NCBI GenBank assembly: GCA_900553885.1
Contig: USFD01000006.1
Location: 1 to 62,587, forward strand
Length of the DNA: 62,587 nt
Source of the DNA: an uncultured Ruminococcus sp.
Lineage (GTDB): Bacteria; Bacillota; Clostridia; Lachnospirales; Lachnospiraceae
Reading direction: 5' to 3'
Shown here piece by piece: positions 53,593-60,233 of this stretch. Within the stretch, counting starts at the first letter, position 1. Each line of letters opens with the position of its first letter. The notes under the pieces are model-generated. The model saw nothing but the letters and a program-made list of their open reading frames with translations. It was not told the DNA's origin and did no database searches. Made by a program: the position numbers and the translations under genes.

Positions 53593-54189
53593 TTATTTGT
53601 CAAACTCCGGGTTGAACGCATAAAAATTCCGACTGTCCAGTTTTTCCTGCACAATACGCAGGCTTTCCCCGAAACGCTGATAGTGTACAATTTCGCGTTC
53701 ACGCAGGAAACGGATCGGTTCGCAGACTTCCGGGTCTTTTACAAGACGGAGAATATTGTCATAGGTAGTGCGTGCTTTCTGTTCTGCGGCCATATCTTCG
53801 TGCAGATCTGTAAGGGGATCGCCTTTCGACTGGAAAACCGTTGCAGTCCAGGGGGTTCCGCTGGCAGCCTGGGGCCACAGGGCGAGAGTGTGGTCTACAT
53901 AGTAAGGGCCGAAGCCGGAACGTTCGATTTCTTCCGGAGTCAGATCTTTTGTAAGCTGATAAACGATGGCGCAGATCATTTCCATGTGTGCCAGTTCTTC
54001 AGTTCCGATATCCGTCAGTATGCCGGTTACTTCTTTGTACGGCATAGTATATCTCTGAGAAAGATACCGCATGGAAGCGGCAAGTTCCCCGTCCGGTCCG
54101 CCGAACTGAGTAATGATAATCTGCGCGATTTTCGGATTTGTCTGTGTGATTTTTACCGGATATTGAAGTCTCTTTTCATAATTCCACAT
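53593..54189 (-). CDS. cotJC: Spore coat protein CotJC (manganese-catalase family)
   Basis: 198 aa, a ferritin-like four-helix bundle of the Mn-catalase family found in spore coats. Metal-binding Glu and His residues are visible: GGPDGELAASMRYLSQRY, DIGTEELAHMEM, HEDMAAEQKARTTYDNIL and REREIVHYQRFG. The protein may remove hydrogen peroxide or simply be structural; conserved metal ligands argue that it can be active. It is last in cotJABC, 3 nt after cotJB on the minus strand, and is followed by a bidirectional terminator. Confidence 0.95.
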   Translation of the reverse strand: MWNYEKRLQYPVKITQTNPKIAQIIITQFGGPDGELAASMRYLSQRYTMPYKEVTGILTDIGTEELAHMEMICAIVYQLTKDLTPEEIERSGFGPYYVDHTLALWPQAASGTPWTATVFQSKGDPLTDLHEDMAAEQKARTTYDNILRLVKDPEVCEPIRFLREREIVHYQRFGESLRIVQEKLDSRNFYAFNPEFDK

Positions 54190-54192
54190 AAA

Positions 54193-54462
54193 TCAGCAGC
54201 CTCCTTCCTGCCATGGCCATGGCTCGTTTATCCAGTTCCAGCGTTCAGTGCAGGAACGGTCAGCAGTATCTACAGTAAGCGGACCATATGCGGAAGCATA
54301 TTCCTTCAGTGCATCGTTTCTCTGACGGCTCATTTCCTGATAATAGGCCAGTGCTTCTCTGTCACAGGGATGGGTATCAAGATAAAGTTTTACTTCATCT
54401 ACAGCAAAGCTGACGTGATTAATGTGTGTCAGAAGTTCGTTGCGGTTTGCGGGTCTGTTCAT
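54193..54462 (-). CDS. cotJB: Spore coat protein CotJB
   Basis: 89 aa, small helical coat protein of the CotJB family, containing INHVSFAVDEVKLYLDTHP and CDREALAYYQEM, followed by a YGPLT-type stretch and the W-rich end WNWINEPWPWQ. Its start overlaps the cotJA stop by 4 nt, and cotJC begins 3 nt after its own stop. In known systems CotJB works with CotJA and CotJC in the outer spore layers. Secure by family and context. Confidence 0.94.
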   Translation of the reverse strand: MNRPANRNELLTHINHVSFAVDEVKLYLDTHPCDREALAYYQEMSRQRNDALKEYASAYGPLTVDTADRSCTERWNWINEPWPWQEGGC

Positions 54463-54707
54463 CGGCAGCGACCTCCTTTCCAGAGAAAAGGCTTATCCAG
54501 TTCTCTGAAAATCGTACCGTGTGCAAACCCCATACATGGTTCGTAAATTTCGCGCCATTGCTGCCAGGGCACATATGCCATGGCAAGAGGTTTGCCTTCA
54601 AGAAAATCATTATGTGTGTCCGGACAGCCTTCCATATTTCGCCTGGAGGGAGCAGAATACATGGGGGCTCTGTGCGGACAACGCATATTATTCTGACAAT
54701 TTGCCAT
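54459..54707 (-). CDS. cotJA: Spore coat associated protein CotJA
   Basis: 82 aa with the family's LAMAYVPWQQW core and FLWKGGRC end. The first ~35 residues are Cys/Met/Pro-rich (CQNNMRCPHRAPM...), more than in a minimal CotJA; the cysteines may crosslink in the coat. AAAGGAG lies 7-8 nt upstream of the ATG. First gene of the operon, driven by a sigma-E-like promoter at 54763-54791. Presence of cotJABC, with spoVD at the window end, argues that the organism sporulates or descends from sporulators. Confidence 0.92.
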   Translation of the reverse strand: MANCQNNMRCPHRAPMYSAPSRRNMEGCPDTHNDFLEGKPLAMAYVPWQQWREIYEPCMGFAHGTIFRELDKPFLWKGGRCR

Positions 54708-54762
54708 TTTCGGGTCTCCTTTCTTAGGATTCTCTTCTTAGAGAGGGTTTATCTTCACAATT

Positions 54763-54791
54763 ATTGTATGGATAAAAATAATAAAATGTTA
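54763..54791 (-). promoter_or_regulatory. Sigma-E-type (mother-cell) promoter for cotJABC
   Basis: On the minus strand TAACATT (54785-54791), a 14-nt spacer and CATACAAT (54763-54770) match the known sigma-E consensus (about KMATATT, 14-15 nt, CATACAnT) at 6 of 7 in -35 and fully in -10. cotJ of Bacillus subtilis is sigma-E controlled, which agrees. It lies back to back with the tRNA-Pro promoter. Confidence 0.8.
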
Positions 54792-54794
54792 CGC

Positions 54795-54823
54795 TTTACA
54801 TTTCGGCAAAAATTATATATAAT
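54795..54823 (+). promoter_or_regulatory. Sigma-A promoter for tRNA-Pro
   Basis: TTTACA (54795-54800), 17-nt spacer, perfect TATAAT (54818-54823). Transcription would start about 5 nt before the tRNA. Divergent from the cotJ promoter, with only 3 nt between their -35 boxes. Confidence 0.85.
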
Positions 54824-54834
54824 GTATAAGTCGG

Positions 54835-54909
54835 CGGGGTGTGGCTCAGTTTGGTTAGAGCGCACGGCTGGGGGCCGTGAGGTCGCAGGTTCGAATCCTG
54901 TCACCCCGA
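54835..54909 (+). tRNA. tRNA-Pro (anticodon GGG)
   Basis: 75 nt fold into a full cloverleaf: acceptor CGGGGTG/CACCCCG, D arm GCTC...GAGC, anticodon stem CACGG/CCGTG with loop CTGGGGG (anticodon GGG, 54870-54872), variable AGGTC, T arm GCAGG-TTCGAAT-CCTGT, discriminator A. The CCA end is not encoded. Pro(GGG) reads CCC/CCU codons. Confidence 0.97.
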
Positions 54910-55004
54910 TACATGTTTTTTTGCAGGAGGGATCAGACCGGAAGTTTTTACCGGAGACTGGTTCCTTCTATTTATATATGGATATATCAGCGGAGGGGAA
55001 GAAG

Positions 55005-56456
55005 ATGAGAAGCAGAACGGTTCAGCCGATCAGACGTCAGGAAAAAAGAACAGGCCGTAGGAAAAAGAAGTCGCAGAATCCGGGTGATACTCAGCCTATG
55101 GCGCCGATCCGTGAGGAACAGAAAGACAGAGGGATGGACACCCGCTCTTCGGGGGCGGAAAGAATACGCTCTGGTTATCGGGAATATCAGAAAGTTATTG
55201 ACAGAAGACGGCAGGTTCTGAATACACCAAAGCCGGAACCGGCAGGAGGAGGCAGACGGCCGGGCCGGGGAAATAACCGGACAAAAGGCGGATCGCTTCG
55301 CCGGGCAATGGGGAAAAGTTTTGCAAAAGGGCAGTATTTTGATTTTGATATGCTTCTGGTTATAGTTTTCCTGATGTGTTTTGGCCTTGTAATGCTTTAC
55401 AGTGCCAGCGCGTATGAAGCGCAGGTGGACGTGCAGCTTCAGGACGATATGTACTATTTTTCCAAACAGGCACTGATTGGTGCGGCAGGGTTCGTAGTAA
55501 TGTTTATTGTCTCCCGGATCGATTATCATATATATGGAGCTTTTGCGGTGGAAATATATGTGGTTTCAATGATTCTGATGGCTCTGGTAAGGACCCCGCT
55601 GGGTGTGACTCTGAATGGTGCCAGAAGATGGATCGGTCTTCCGGGAAATCTTACCCTTCAGCCTGCAGAGATTACCAAGATTGCAGTTATCCTGTTTATA
55701 TCCTATGAATTATGCCGTCTGGGAAAGAAAGCCTATAAAATGGCGGGGATAGTCAGGATCCTCGCTTTTGGCGCGATAGCGGCGGGAGGCGTTCTGTTTC
55801 TGACGGATAACTTAAGTACGGCGATTATCGTAATGGCAATTACCTGTATTCTTATTTTTGTTATACATCCGAAGACGAGACCGTTTCTTATTATAATCGG
55901 CGTGGCCGTGGCGGCAGCGGCAGTTCTTATTGCTGTGCTGGCAGCTACAGCGGCAAACAGCGACAATTTCAGAATACAGAGAATTATTTCCTGGCTGAAT
56001 CCGGAGGCAACCGCAGATTCCGGGAGTTTCCAGGTCCTGCAGGGACTTTATGCTATCGGAAGCGGCGGATTCTTCGGGAAGGGACTGGGCAACAGCACGC
56101 AGAAACTGGGTGCTATACCCGAGGCTCAGAATGATATGATTCTTGTCGTTATCTGCGAAGAACTGGGGGTATTCGGCGCGATTATTATTTTTGTTCTGTT
56201 TGGCCTCTTACTGTATCGGCTGATGTTTATTGCCAAAAATGCTCCTGATCTGTACGGTTCTCTGATCGCAACGGGAATTTTTGCCCATATAGCCCTGCAG
56301 GTTGTCTTTAACGTGGCTGTAGTTACGGGGCTTCTGCCGACTACAGGTATTACCTTGCCCTTTATCAGTTACGGGGGAACGGCAATTCTGTTTCTGATGG
56401 CCGAGATGGGGATTGCGCTGGGAATTTCCAGAAGAATAAAGCTTGAGGGAGAATAA
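55005..56456 (+). CDS. FtsW/RodA/SpoVE family peptidoglycan glycosyltransferase
   Basis: SEDS proteins polymerise lipid II into glycan strands with a partner class B PBP. 483 aa: a long basic cytoplasmic N-terminus (about 1-110, rich in R, K, P and G) precedes ten helices from DMLLVIVFLMCFGLVMLYSAS. The core has NGARRWIGLP, LQPAEITKIAVILF, the extracellular loop with FGKGLGNSTQKLG, IPEAQNDMILVVICEELG (with the catalytic-type Asp) and LPFISYGGTAIL. ATG 55005 has GGAGGGG 6 nt upstream; longer frames run through the tRNA. It lies before the division cluster, so FtsW or RodA are both possible. Confidence 0.94.
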   Translation: MRSRTVQPIRRQEKRTGRRKKKSQNPGDTQPMAPIREEQKDRGMDTRSSGAERIRSGYREYQKVIDRRRQVLNTPKPEPAGGGRRPGRGNNRTKGGSLRRAMGKSFAKGQYFDFDMLLVIVFLMCFGLVMLYSASAYEAQVDVQLQDDMYYFSKQALIGAAGFVVMFIVSRIDYHIYGAFAVEIYVVSMILMALVRTPLGVTLNGARRWIGLPGNLTLQPAEITKIAVILFISYELCRLGKKAYKMAGIVRILAFGAIAAGGVLFLTDNLSTAIIVMAITCILIFVIHPKTRPFLIIIGVAVAAAAVLIAVLAATAANSDNFRIQRIISWLNPEATADSGSFQVLQGLYAIGSGGFFGKGLGNSTQKLGAIPEAQNDMILVVICEELGVFGAIIIFVLFGLLLYRLMFIAKNAPDLYGSLIATGIFAHIALQVVFNVAVVTGLLPTTGITLPFISYGGTAILFLMAEMGIALGISRRIKLEGE

Positions 56457-56475
56457 GAGAAGCCGGACAGTCATT

Positions 56476-56517
56476 AAAAAGCCTGAAAGGGGCAGAAAAA
56501 GGGCTTTTCTTCTCCGG
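56476..56517 (+). terminator. Weak intrinsic terminator after ftsW/rodA-like gene
   Basis: AAAAGCC (56477-56483) and GGCTTTT (56502-56508) form a 7-bp stem with an 18-nt loop. Flanking CCGGA and TCCGG can extend the structure. The following T-run is part of the stem, so the call is tentative. Confidence 0.4.
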
Positions 56518-56602
56518 AAAAGTATGGTATATTTTTATATGGTATTTAAAACCACGTGTAATGGAAGCGTTAAATATACTTTGCGGTTTCGGAGGATTCT
56601 TT

Positions 56603-57442
56603 ATGAGCTATAAAATAATTGTTGACAGTTGCGGAGAGCTTACCAGTGAAATGAAAGAAAGCGGACATTATATGACTGCTTCTCTGAGTATGCATGTAAA
56701 CGGGACAGATGTTGCTGATGATGAGACATTTGACCAGGCGCGTTTCCTGAAGCTGGTGGCAGAAAGTCCTCAGTGTCCCAAGTCTTCCTGCCCTTCTCCG
56801 GAGGAGTACATGGCCCTGTATGCGTGTGGCGCAGACAGGATATATGTGGTAACGCTCTCATCCGAACTCAGCGGATCTTACAACAGTGCGGAACTGGGGC
56901 GTAAACTTTATGAAGAGGAATATGGTGAAAAACAGATTTACGTATTTAATTCCCGGTCCGCTTCTGTAGGAGAAACTCTGATCGCGCTGAAAATTCAGGA
57001 GTGCGAAGAGCAGGGAATGAGCTTTGACCAGGTAAAGACATGTGTGGAATCTTATATCAGGGGACAGAATACGTATTTTGTCCTTGAGAATCTTGATACG
57101 CTGCGGAAAAACGGACGGCTTACCGGAATCAAATCTCTGGTCGCAAGTGCGTTGAATATAAAACCGGTAATGGGTTCGACTCCGGAAGGAACGATCTGCC
57201 AGCTTGGACAGGCCAGAGGAATGAAAAGAGCGCTGGTAAAAATGACGGATTATATTGTCCGGAATGCGGAGAATACGGAGGGCAGGATCCTTGGTATTTC
57301 ACACTGCAACTGTCCGGAAAGAGCGGAGGAAGTCCGGGAAATGCTGACTGACCGTATAAAGGTTAAGTCCAGCTTTATTGTTGATACGGCGGGAATCAGT
57401 ACTATGTATGCAAATGACGGTGGAATTATTGTTGTACTCTGA
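56603..57442 (+). CDS. DegV family fatty-acid-binding protein
   Basis: 279 aa from ATG 56603 (GGAGG 7 nt upstream; ATG 56561 has no site). DegV proteins bind a fatty acid; FakB members present it to the kinase FakA for phosphorylation. The N-terminal YKIIVDSCGEL carries the D-S lipid-binding site, VVTLSSELSGSYNSA and VFNSRSASVGETLIA are family blocks, and ENLDTLRKNGRL with IKPVMGSTPEG is in the ligand-binding second lobe. No fakA/DAK gene is adjacent. Function beyond lipid binding is not determinable. Confidence 0.9.
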   Translation: MSYKIIVDSCGELTSEMKESGHYMTASLSMHVNGTDVADDETFDQARFLKLVAESPQCPKSSCPSPEEYMALYACGADRIYVVTLSSELSGSYNSAELGRKLYEEEYGEKQIYVFNSRSASVGETLIALKIQECEEQGMSFDQVKTCVESYIRGQNTYFVLENLDTLRKNGRLTGIKSLVASALNIKPVMGSTPEGTICQLGQARGMKRALVKMTDYIVRNAENTEGRILGISHCNCPERAEEVREMLTDRIKVKSSFIVDTAGISTMYANDGGIIVVL

Positions 57443-57490
57443 CCCGGGTTGTGGTAAACTGTCAATAGTGCAACGAAGGGAGCGATGGAG

Positions 57491-57739
57491 ATGAGCCAGG
57501 AAAAGGTTGACCGTTATAAAAAGGATAAAGCCAACAGAAAGCAGATTATGCGCAAACAGAAGATGATGAGCATTGTCCGCAAAGCGGTCCTTTCACTTGC
57601 AGCACTTGCTCTGGTTGGATGGCTGGGATATTCAGCCTGGGATATATATGATTCCAATCGGGTGAGACCTGTTGCTGAAGTGAACTATGATGGTGTTTCG
57701 GACTATCTGAACAGTCTGTCAGGAACTGAGACAGAGTAG
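57491..57739 (+). CDS. Small single-TM membrane protein
   Basis: 82 aa. ATG 57491 has AAGGGAG 8 nt upstream; ATG 57485 would be only 2 nt away. The N-terminus is very basic (YKKDKANRKQIMRKQKMM), followed by one TM (about 31-52) and a short acidic outer tail (YDGVSDYLNSLSGTETE). It resembles no family I know. The positive-inside pattern places the basic part in the cytosol. It lies between degV and the mraZ cluster, and may be a local division or wall accessory factor, but this is a guess. Confidence 0.65.
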   Translation: MSQEKVDRYKKDKANRKQIMRKQKMMSIVRKAVLSLAALALVGWLGYSAWDIYDSNRVRPVAEVNYDGVSDYLNSLSGTETE

Positions 57740-57833
57740 AGACAGACGAAGACAGACGGAAAATATTCCCGCTGTGCCGGCTCAGTGGCGGCAGGTGGGG
57801 AAAGAAAAAAGAATTTCATAATTTACAGACACA

Positions 57834-57873
57834 AGATATGGGGTACAGGAATTTTCCTGTGCCCCATATCTTT
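57834..57873 (+). terminator. Strong terminator upstream of the mraZ cluster
   Basis: AGATATGGGGTACAGGAA pairs with TTCCTGTGCCCCATATCT (about 16 stable bp, one U-G wobble) and is followed by TTTGTTT. It insulates the division cluster. In the rest of 57740-57936 I see no gene; an imperfect repeat of a GACAGACG motif occurs at about 57740-57760. Confidence 0.9.
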
Positions 57874-57936
57874 GTTTATGCCCGAAAACAGCAGTTTTTC
57901 GCGCTTTTTCGCGGATAAAAAATCTGAAAAAGGGGG

Positions 57937-57965
57937 TTGAAAAAGGGGAGAGGGTGGTTTAAAAT
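57937..57965 (+). promoter_or_regulatory. Sigma-A promoter of mraZ
   Basis: TTGAAA (57937-57942), 17-nt spacer, TAAAAT (57960-57965): 5 of 6 in both boxes. The first two candidate MraZ boxes fall in the spacer and on the end of the -10. About 82 nt to the mraZ start. Confidence 0.75.
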
Positions 57966-58008
57966 GGAGTCAAGTGGTAACAAGTGGTGGACAGTGGTAT
58001 AAAGTGGG
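57954..58008 (+). promoter_or_regulatory. MraZ operator: six TGG boxes at 10-bp period
   Basis: TGG occurs at 57955, 57965, 57975, 57985, 57995 and 58005, exactly every 10 bp; four consecutive units read (A/C)AGTGG. MraZ is known to bind direct repeats with this helical period (TGGGN with 5-nt spacers in E. coli) upstream of its own gene and repress the cluster. Six in a row is a long array and would place an MraZ ring over the -10 and the start of transcription. Confidence 0.85.
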
Positions 58009-58047
58009 GAGCGATGTGGAGGCTCACATTAAGAGAAAGGGTTCCGG

Positions 58048-58485
58048 ATGTTATTAGGAGAGTTCAATCACAGCATTGATGAAAAAGGCAGATTGATCAT
58101 CCCTGCAAAATTAAGAGATGATCTGGGCGACAGTTTCGTGATCTGTAACGGACTGGAAGGCTGTCTTTTTGTCTACTCTCAGGAAGAATGGAACAAATTC
58201 GTCTCTGAACTTGAAACCTTACCACGAATGAACAAGGATGCCAGAATATTCAAGCGTTATTTCTTCGGAAGCGCATCAGAAGGCAGTTTTGACAAGCAGG
58301 GGAGAGTTCTTGTCCCGCCTTCTCTCCGTAAGGCAGCGCATCTGGAAAAGGACGTAGTCCTGGTGGGAGTTCAGGACCGCGTCGAGATCTGGGATAAGGC
58401 TCTCTGGGAAGAGAGAAGCCAGGTAAGCGAGGAAGATCTGGATGCAATTGCAGAGCGTATGGAATCGATTGGAATCCGTATCTGA
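58048..58485 (+). CDS. mraZ: Transcriptional regulator MraZ
   Basis: MraZ is a DNA-binding ring protein that represses the division/wall cluster by binding repeats in its promoter. 145 aa (the family has about 143), two AbrB-like SpoVT half-domains: MLLGEFNHSIDEKGRLIIPAKLRD begins the first, with the D-x-K-G-R motif, and FDKQGRVLVPPSLRKAA gives the second. AAAGGG precedes the ATG. An operator of six TGG boxes lies directly upstream, so autoregulation is expected. First gene of the mraZ-rsmH-ftsL-ftsI-spoVD run. Confidence 0.98.
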   Translation: MLLGEFNHSIDEKGRLIIPAKLRDDLGDSFVICNGLEGCLFVYSQEEWNKFVSELETLPRMNKDARIFKRYFFGSASEGSFDKQGRVLVPPSLRKAAHLEKDVVLVGVQDRVEIWDKALWEERSQVSEEDLDAIAERMESIGIRI

Positions 58486-58498
58486 CAAGGAGGAAATT

Positions 58499-59446
58499 AT
58501 GGCATTCAAACATACAACAGTTCTGCTGCATGAGACAGTGGACGGGCTTAACGTCAGACCTGACGGCATATACGTAGACGCCACGCTTGGCGGCGGCGGA
58601 CATGCTTTTGAGGTATGCAGACGGTTAGGCGATACGGGGAGATTAATAGGTATAGACCAGGATGCTGATGCGATTAAGGCAGCAGGGAAACGCCTGGAAG
58701 GCTTCGGGGAGAAGGTTACGATAATCCGGAGCAATTATCGTGATATGAAGCCAGAGCTCCATAAGCTGGGCATTGACAGTGTGGACGGTATTACACTGGA
58801 TCTTGGAGTTTCGTCTTATCAGCTGGATACAGCTGACAGGGGATTCTCCTACCGCATGGATGCACCGCTTGATATGCGGATGGACCAGAGACAGAAGATG
58901 ACCGCGAGAGATATTGTCAATGGATACAGCGAGACGGAACTTTTCCGTGTAATCCGTGACTATGGGGAGGACAGATTTGCAAAAAACATTGCAAAGCATA
59001 TAGTAATGGAACGGGAAAAAGCTCCGATTGAAACGACAGGACAGCTGAATGAAATCATACGGCACGCAATACCGATGAAGATTCAGAAAACATCCGGCCA
59101 TCCGTCAAAGCGGACATTTCAGGCTATACGGATTGAACTGAATCATGAACTTGAGGTGCTCAGGGACTCGCTGGATGAGATGATCGATCTGCTTCGTCCG
59201 GGAGGAAGAATCTGTGTAATAACTTTTCATTCGCTGGAAGACCGGATTGTGAAAAGCGCATTCCGCAGAAATGAAAATCCGTGTACCTGTCCAAGCCACT
59301 TTCCGGTTTGCGTATGCGGAAAAGTATCAAAAGGGAAAGTGATCACACGGAAACCCATTCTTCCGTCACCGGAAGAACTGGAATCCAACAGCCGTTCCAA
59401 AAGCGCAAAACTACGCATCTTCGAACGGACCAACAAAACAACGTAA
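58499..59446 (+). CDS. rsmH: 16S rRNA (cytosine(1402)-N4)-methyltransferase RsmH (MraW)
   Basis: Methylates N4 of C1402 in the 30S P site using SAM. 315 aa from ATG 58499 (AAGGAGG 5 nt upstream); a longer frame to 58442 lies inside mraZ. HTTVLLHETVDGL, the SAM-loop DATLGGGGHA, LDLGVSSYQLDTADRGFSY and MRMDQ with the late CVITFHSLEDRIVK are family hallmarks. C-terminal CTCPSHFPVCVCGK contains the Cys cluster. A structured segment separates it from ftsL, which is unusual for this cluster. Confidence 0.98.
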   Translation: MAFKHTTVLLHETVDGLNVRPDGIYVDATLGGGGHAFEVCRRLGDTGRLIGIDQDADAIKAAGKRLEGFGEKVTIIRSNYRDMKPELHKLGIDSVDGITLDLGVSSYQLDTADRGFSYRMDAPLDMRMDQRQKMTARDIVNGYSETELFRVIRDYGEDRFAKNIAKHIVMEREKAPIETTGQLNEIIRHAIPMKIQKTSGHPSKRTFQAIRIELNHELEVLRDSLDEMIDLLRPGGRICVITFHSLEDRIVKSAFRRNENPCTCPSHFPVCVCGKVSKGKVITRKPILPSPEELESNSRSKSAKLRIFERTNKTT

Positions 59447-59467
59447 AGGGAGTATTTGAAACATAAT

Positions 59468-59650
59468 TCACACATGCGGTCACTGCGACATCAGGCGGCC
59501 TGCAGGAGGACCTGCAAAGGACGGCTGATGTCACAGTGACCATATGGCGGACGCCATACAGCGAAGGGCGCAGCCCTGAGCTGTGCATGTGTGAGAACAG
59601 CGGCCGGGCCGCTGCGTTCCGGAGGGAAGGGGAGAGCCCGAAGGAACCAT
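59468..59650 (+). ncRNA. Branched highly base-paired element between rsmH and ftsL
   Basis: Paired segments: P1 TCACACATGC/GCATGTGTGA (59468-59477 with 59585-59594); P2 GGTCACTG-x-GACATCAG with CTGATGTC-x-CAGTGACC (59478-59494 with 59525-59541), capped by TGCAGG-AGGA-CCTGCA (59501-59516); P3 TATGGC-GGAC-GCCATA (59543-59558); P4 CAGC/GCTG enclosing GGGC/GCCC (59559-59583). P1 to P4 thus form a closed multi-way junction. A further stem CAGCGGC/GCCGCTG lies at 59598-59614. No coding potential of conviction. It may be a regulatory leader of ftsL, a structured ncRNA or a small mobile palindromic element. Confidence 0.65.
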
Positions 59651-59682
59651 ATAAATAAAACAGGAAAGGAGCTTTTGCAGAT

Positions 59683-60222
59683 ATGGTATCAGGCAGATCC
59701 AGCAGAAACAGACAGTATAATATGGCAGGTGCAGGACGGGAAAGATTCTATGTGTACGGCAATGCAGTCCGCAAGGCCGGGGCAGTTCCGCAGAGAAGGC
59801 CGGAATCACAGCCGGTACAGCCAAAAAGAATGAGCCGGCAGGTAAGAAAGAACCGTAATCGTGCTATGAGCATCAGTCCGGCTTACGCTGTATTTCTTGC
59901 AGCAGCGGCAGTCTGTGCGGTTATGCTCTGCATGATGTATCTGAAGCTCCAGTCCGACGTGATAGATCGTTCCGAAAGTGTTACAGCACTTCAGACAGAA
60001 CTTGCGGACTTGACAGAAGCCAATGATACGGCATATAATGCAGCTGCAGATTCCGTGAATCTGAAAGAGATTAAGGACAGAGCAATGAATGACCTGGGAA
60101 TGGTATATGCATCAGAAGGCACTGTAATTGAATATGACAGCCCGACAGGCAGTTATGTGAAACAGTACAGCGATATTCCGAAAGACGGTATTCTTGCGCA
60201 GTCGAATGATGTATCAGAATAA
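59683..60222 (+). CDS. ftsL: Cell division protein FtsL-like
   Basis: 179 aa, bitopic. A long basic, Arg/Pro/Gln-rich cytoplasmic N-terminus (about 1-62) precedes one TM (about 64-86) and a coiled-coil region (about 90-125, VIDRSESVTALQTELADLTEAND). The ending segment (IKDRAMNDLGMVYASEGTVIEY) is like the FtsL/DivIC C-terminal motif. FtsL recruits division PBPs with FtsB/DivIC and FtsQ. Position between rsmH and the PBP gene agrees. AAAGGAG lies about 12 nt before the ATG. Low sequence conservation is normal for FtsL. Confidence 0.85.
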   Translation: MVSGRSSRNRQYNMAGAGRERFYVYGNAVRKAGAVPQRRPESQPVQPKRMSRQVRKNRNRAMSISPAYAVFLAAAAVCAVMLCMMYLKLQSDVIDRSESVTALQTELADLTEANDTAYNAAADSVNLKEIKDRAMNDLGMVYASEGTVIEYDSPTGSYVKQYSDIPKDGILAQSNDVSE

Positions 60223-60233
60223 GGATTTTTAAT

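Noticed and set aside
53488..54546. 352-codon open frame on the plus strand opposite cotJBC
   Set aside because: It lies antisense to two clearly recognised spore-coat genes, has no family resemblance and no ribosome-binding site. It is a shadow of biased codon use.
54426..55004. N-terminal extension of the FtsW/RodA-like protein by 193 residues
   Set aside because: The extension would translate through a complete tRNA-Pro gene and antisense to cotJA. A GGAGGGG site and ATG at 55005 define the start.
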